DNA of 14,011 bases from JALYNX01 sp044867525 (GTDB lineage Bacteria; Actinomycetota; Acidimicrobiia; Spongiisociales; ZC4RG35), in the NCBI GenBank assembly GCA_044867525.1, contig JBIOVB010000035.1, positions 1 through 14,011 on the forward strand, read 5' to 3'. Of this stretch, positions 13,024-14,011 are shown piece after piece. Each line of letters starts with the position of its first letter. Position 1 is the first letter of the stretch. The position numbers and the translations under genes were made by a program. A model generated the notes under the pieces. The model did not search any database. It was not told where the DNA came from and saw only the letters and a program-made list of their open reading frames with translations.

Positions 13024-14011
13024 ATGCCCGAGATCCTCCTCATCCGACATGCCGAGTCCGAGACCAATCGGGCAGGGATCTGGAACGGTCGCTCCGAGGC
13101 CGCGCTCAGCGCCGAAGGAGAGGCCAGCTTGGAGAGTCTCGCCAAGCGCTTCTCCGCACAGAGCTTCGATCTGGTCCTCAGTTCCCCATTGCAGCGAGCG
13201 GTTCGGACGGCCGAGGCACTGTCAGCGAACATCGCGATCGACGAGGCCCTCATCGAGATCGATCTCGGGCAGTGGGAGGGGATGACCCACGACCAGGTGG
13301 TCAGCGACCACCGTGAGCTCCTGGCCGAGGCGGTCACCGGCCGAGACGTGCGGATGGGTGTCACCGGGGAGAGCCTCTCCGATGTTGCGACGAGGTCGCG
13401 AGCGACCATCGACCGCCTGGCATCGAGGCTTGGCCCCCACGGGAGGGCGGTGGTGGTGACCCATGGCGGCGTCCTGCAAAGCCTTCTCGACCCCTTTCTC
13501 CGGGGACGCCGGAGGCGGGCCCACGCCTTCGTAGCCAACACCTCGATCTCGCGGCTGGTCTGGACCGCTGAACGACAGCGACTCGGGTCGTTCAACGACC
13601 TCGGCCATCTCGGGCCTCGCTCCGCGCTCGTGGACGGGCATCTCGCGGCGGGCCACCCGGTTCTCGCGCTGATCCGACACGGTCAGACCAAGGCCAACAT
13701 CGAAGGGAGATGGCAGGGCCAGGCCGATTCAGAGCTCAACGAGCTGGGCCAGAGCCAGGCCTTCGCATTGCGGGATTGGTACGGAACCTGGGACACCGTC
13801 TACTCGTCCCCGCTGGGAAGAGCGCAAACCACCGCCCGCTACCTGGCCAACGACGAGATATTCACCGTGGACGGGTTGATGGAACTCTCGATGGGTCAAT
13901 GGGAGGGCCTCACCTCTCCCGAGATAGGCGAGCGTGAGCCGCTACTCATGGACAGCATCTTTCGGGACGGCCTGGACCTGAAGCGCGGTCAGGACGGGGA
14001 GAGCTGGGGTG
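13024..14011 (+). CDS. Tandem two-domain histidine phosphatase (3' partial)
   Basis: The frame is open from ATG 13024 to the window edge (329 codons, no stop), so the gene is cut. It encodes two consecutive histidine phosphatase (phosphoglycerate mutase-like) domains. Domain 1 (about 1-200) has LIRHAE (R8, H9), SSPLQRAVRTAE, the acid region E-I-D-L-G-Q-W-E-G (from E78) and VVVTHGGVL (H147). Domain 2 starts near 214 with LIRHGQT (R218, H219), then SSPLGRAQTTA and ELSMGQWEG, but its second catalytic His would lie beyond the window. Both visible active sites look intact. Such domains remove phosphate from sugars, nucleotides or proteins; the substrate is unknown. No Shine-Dalgarno sequence is seen. 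It follows hppA after 42 bp and may be co-transcribed. Confidence 0.87.
   Translation, partial: MPEILLIRHAESETNRAGIWNGRSEAALSAEGEASLESLAKRFSAQSFDLVLSSPLQRAVRTAEALSANIAIDEALIEIDLGQWEGMTHDQVVSDHRELLAEAVTGRDVRMGVTGESLSDVATRSRATIDRLASRLGPHGRAVVVTHGGVLQSLLDPFLRGRRRRAHAFVANTSISRLVWTAERQRLGSFNDLGHLGPRSALVDGHLAAGHPVLALIRHGQTKANIEGRWQGQADSELNELGQSQAFALRDWYGTWDTVYSSPLGRAQTTARYLANDEIFTVDGLMELSMGQWEGLTSPEIGEREPLLMDSIFRDGLDLKRGQDGESWG

Noticed and set aside
11350..13050. Long open frame on the minus strand across hppA (566 codons)
   Set aside because: It lies antisense to a complete, well-conserved pyrophosphatase. Its His/Asp/Gly/Arg-rich composition is what a GC-rich codon pattern gives on the opposite strand.
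1..14011. CRISPR array, toxin-antitoxin pair or restriction system
   Set aside because: No regularly spaced direct repeats, Cas motifs, paired small toxin genes or methylase motifs were seen. The only nuclease is the single HNH gene.

Overview
The window is GC-rich and densely coded. Several things point to a Gram-positive-type actinobacterium, most likely Acidimicrobiia or a relative: a Tad pilus locus with no secretin gene, a secreted subtilase ending in SLH-like repeats with a Cys-Asn-Pro-Pro motif, frequent GTG/TTG starts, and tRNA genes without an encoded CCA. The assignment is inferred from gene content; no rRNA or marker gene is present. Both ends cut through a gene.

Layout: (1) 1-1807, the 3' part of a subtilisin-like protease with a PKD-like domain and three SLH-like repeats. 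(2) 1866-2087, a small MerR/excisionase-type helix-turn-helix protein, convergent with (3) a DUF2236 (MpaB/Lcp-like) protein at 2091-3032 on the minus strand. Upstream of that gene on the same strand lies (4) an unrecognised 184-residue protein at 3094-3648 that looks like two small Sm-like beta barrels after an acidic helix. (5) From 3681 to 9900, plus strand, a nine-gene Tad/Flp (type IVb pilus) operon: cpaB/rcpC-like, tadZ/cpaE-like, tadA/cpaF ATPase, tadB, tadC, a short Flp-type prepilin, two TadE-like proteins and a TadG-like protein. Neighbours mostly overlap by a few bases, which suggests coupled translation. (6) 9971-10143, adjacent tRNA-Gln(CTG) and tRNA-Glu(CTC). (7) 10125-10838, minus strand, an HNH endonuclease with three zinc-knuckle repeats whose 3' end runs into tRNA-Glu. 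(8) 10927-12981, a complete membrane-bound pyrophosphatase (hppA) with residues typical of the K+-dependent class. (9) 13024 to the end, a tandem two-domain histidine phosphatase, open at the window edge.

The Tad block is the coherent system. The ATPase (TadA) with the TadB/TadC platform would assemble the mature Flp pilin after prepilin cleavage. The TadZ-like protein would position the machine, and the TadE/TadG-like proteins would be minor pilins or anchors. No prepilin peptidase is encoded here, so one must lie elsewhere. The most unusual points are: a TadZ that has lost both Walker A lysines, a pseudopilin with Gln instead of Glu at +5, the unknown Sm-like gene divergent from the operon with only 32 bp between the two start codons, the HNH gene abutting and overlapping tRNA-Glu, and the Cys-containing SLH-like repeats. 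I did not find CRISPR, phage or toxin-antitoxin structures.
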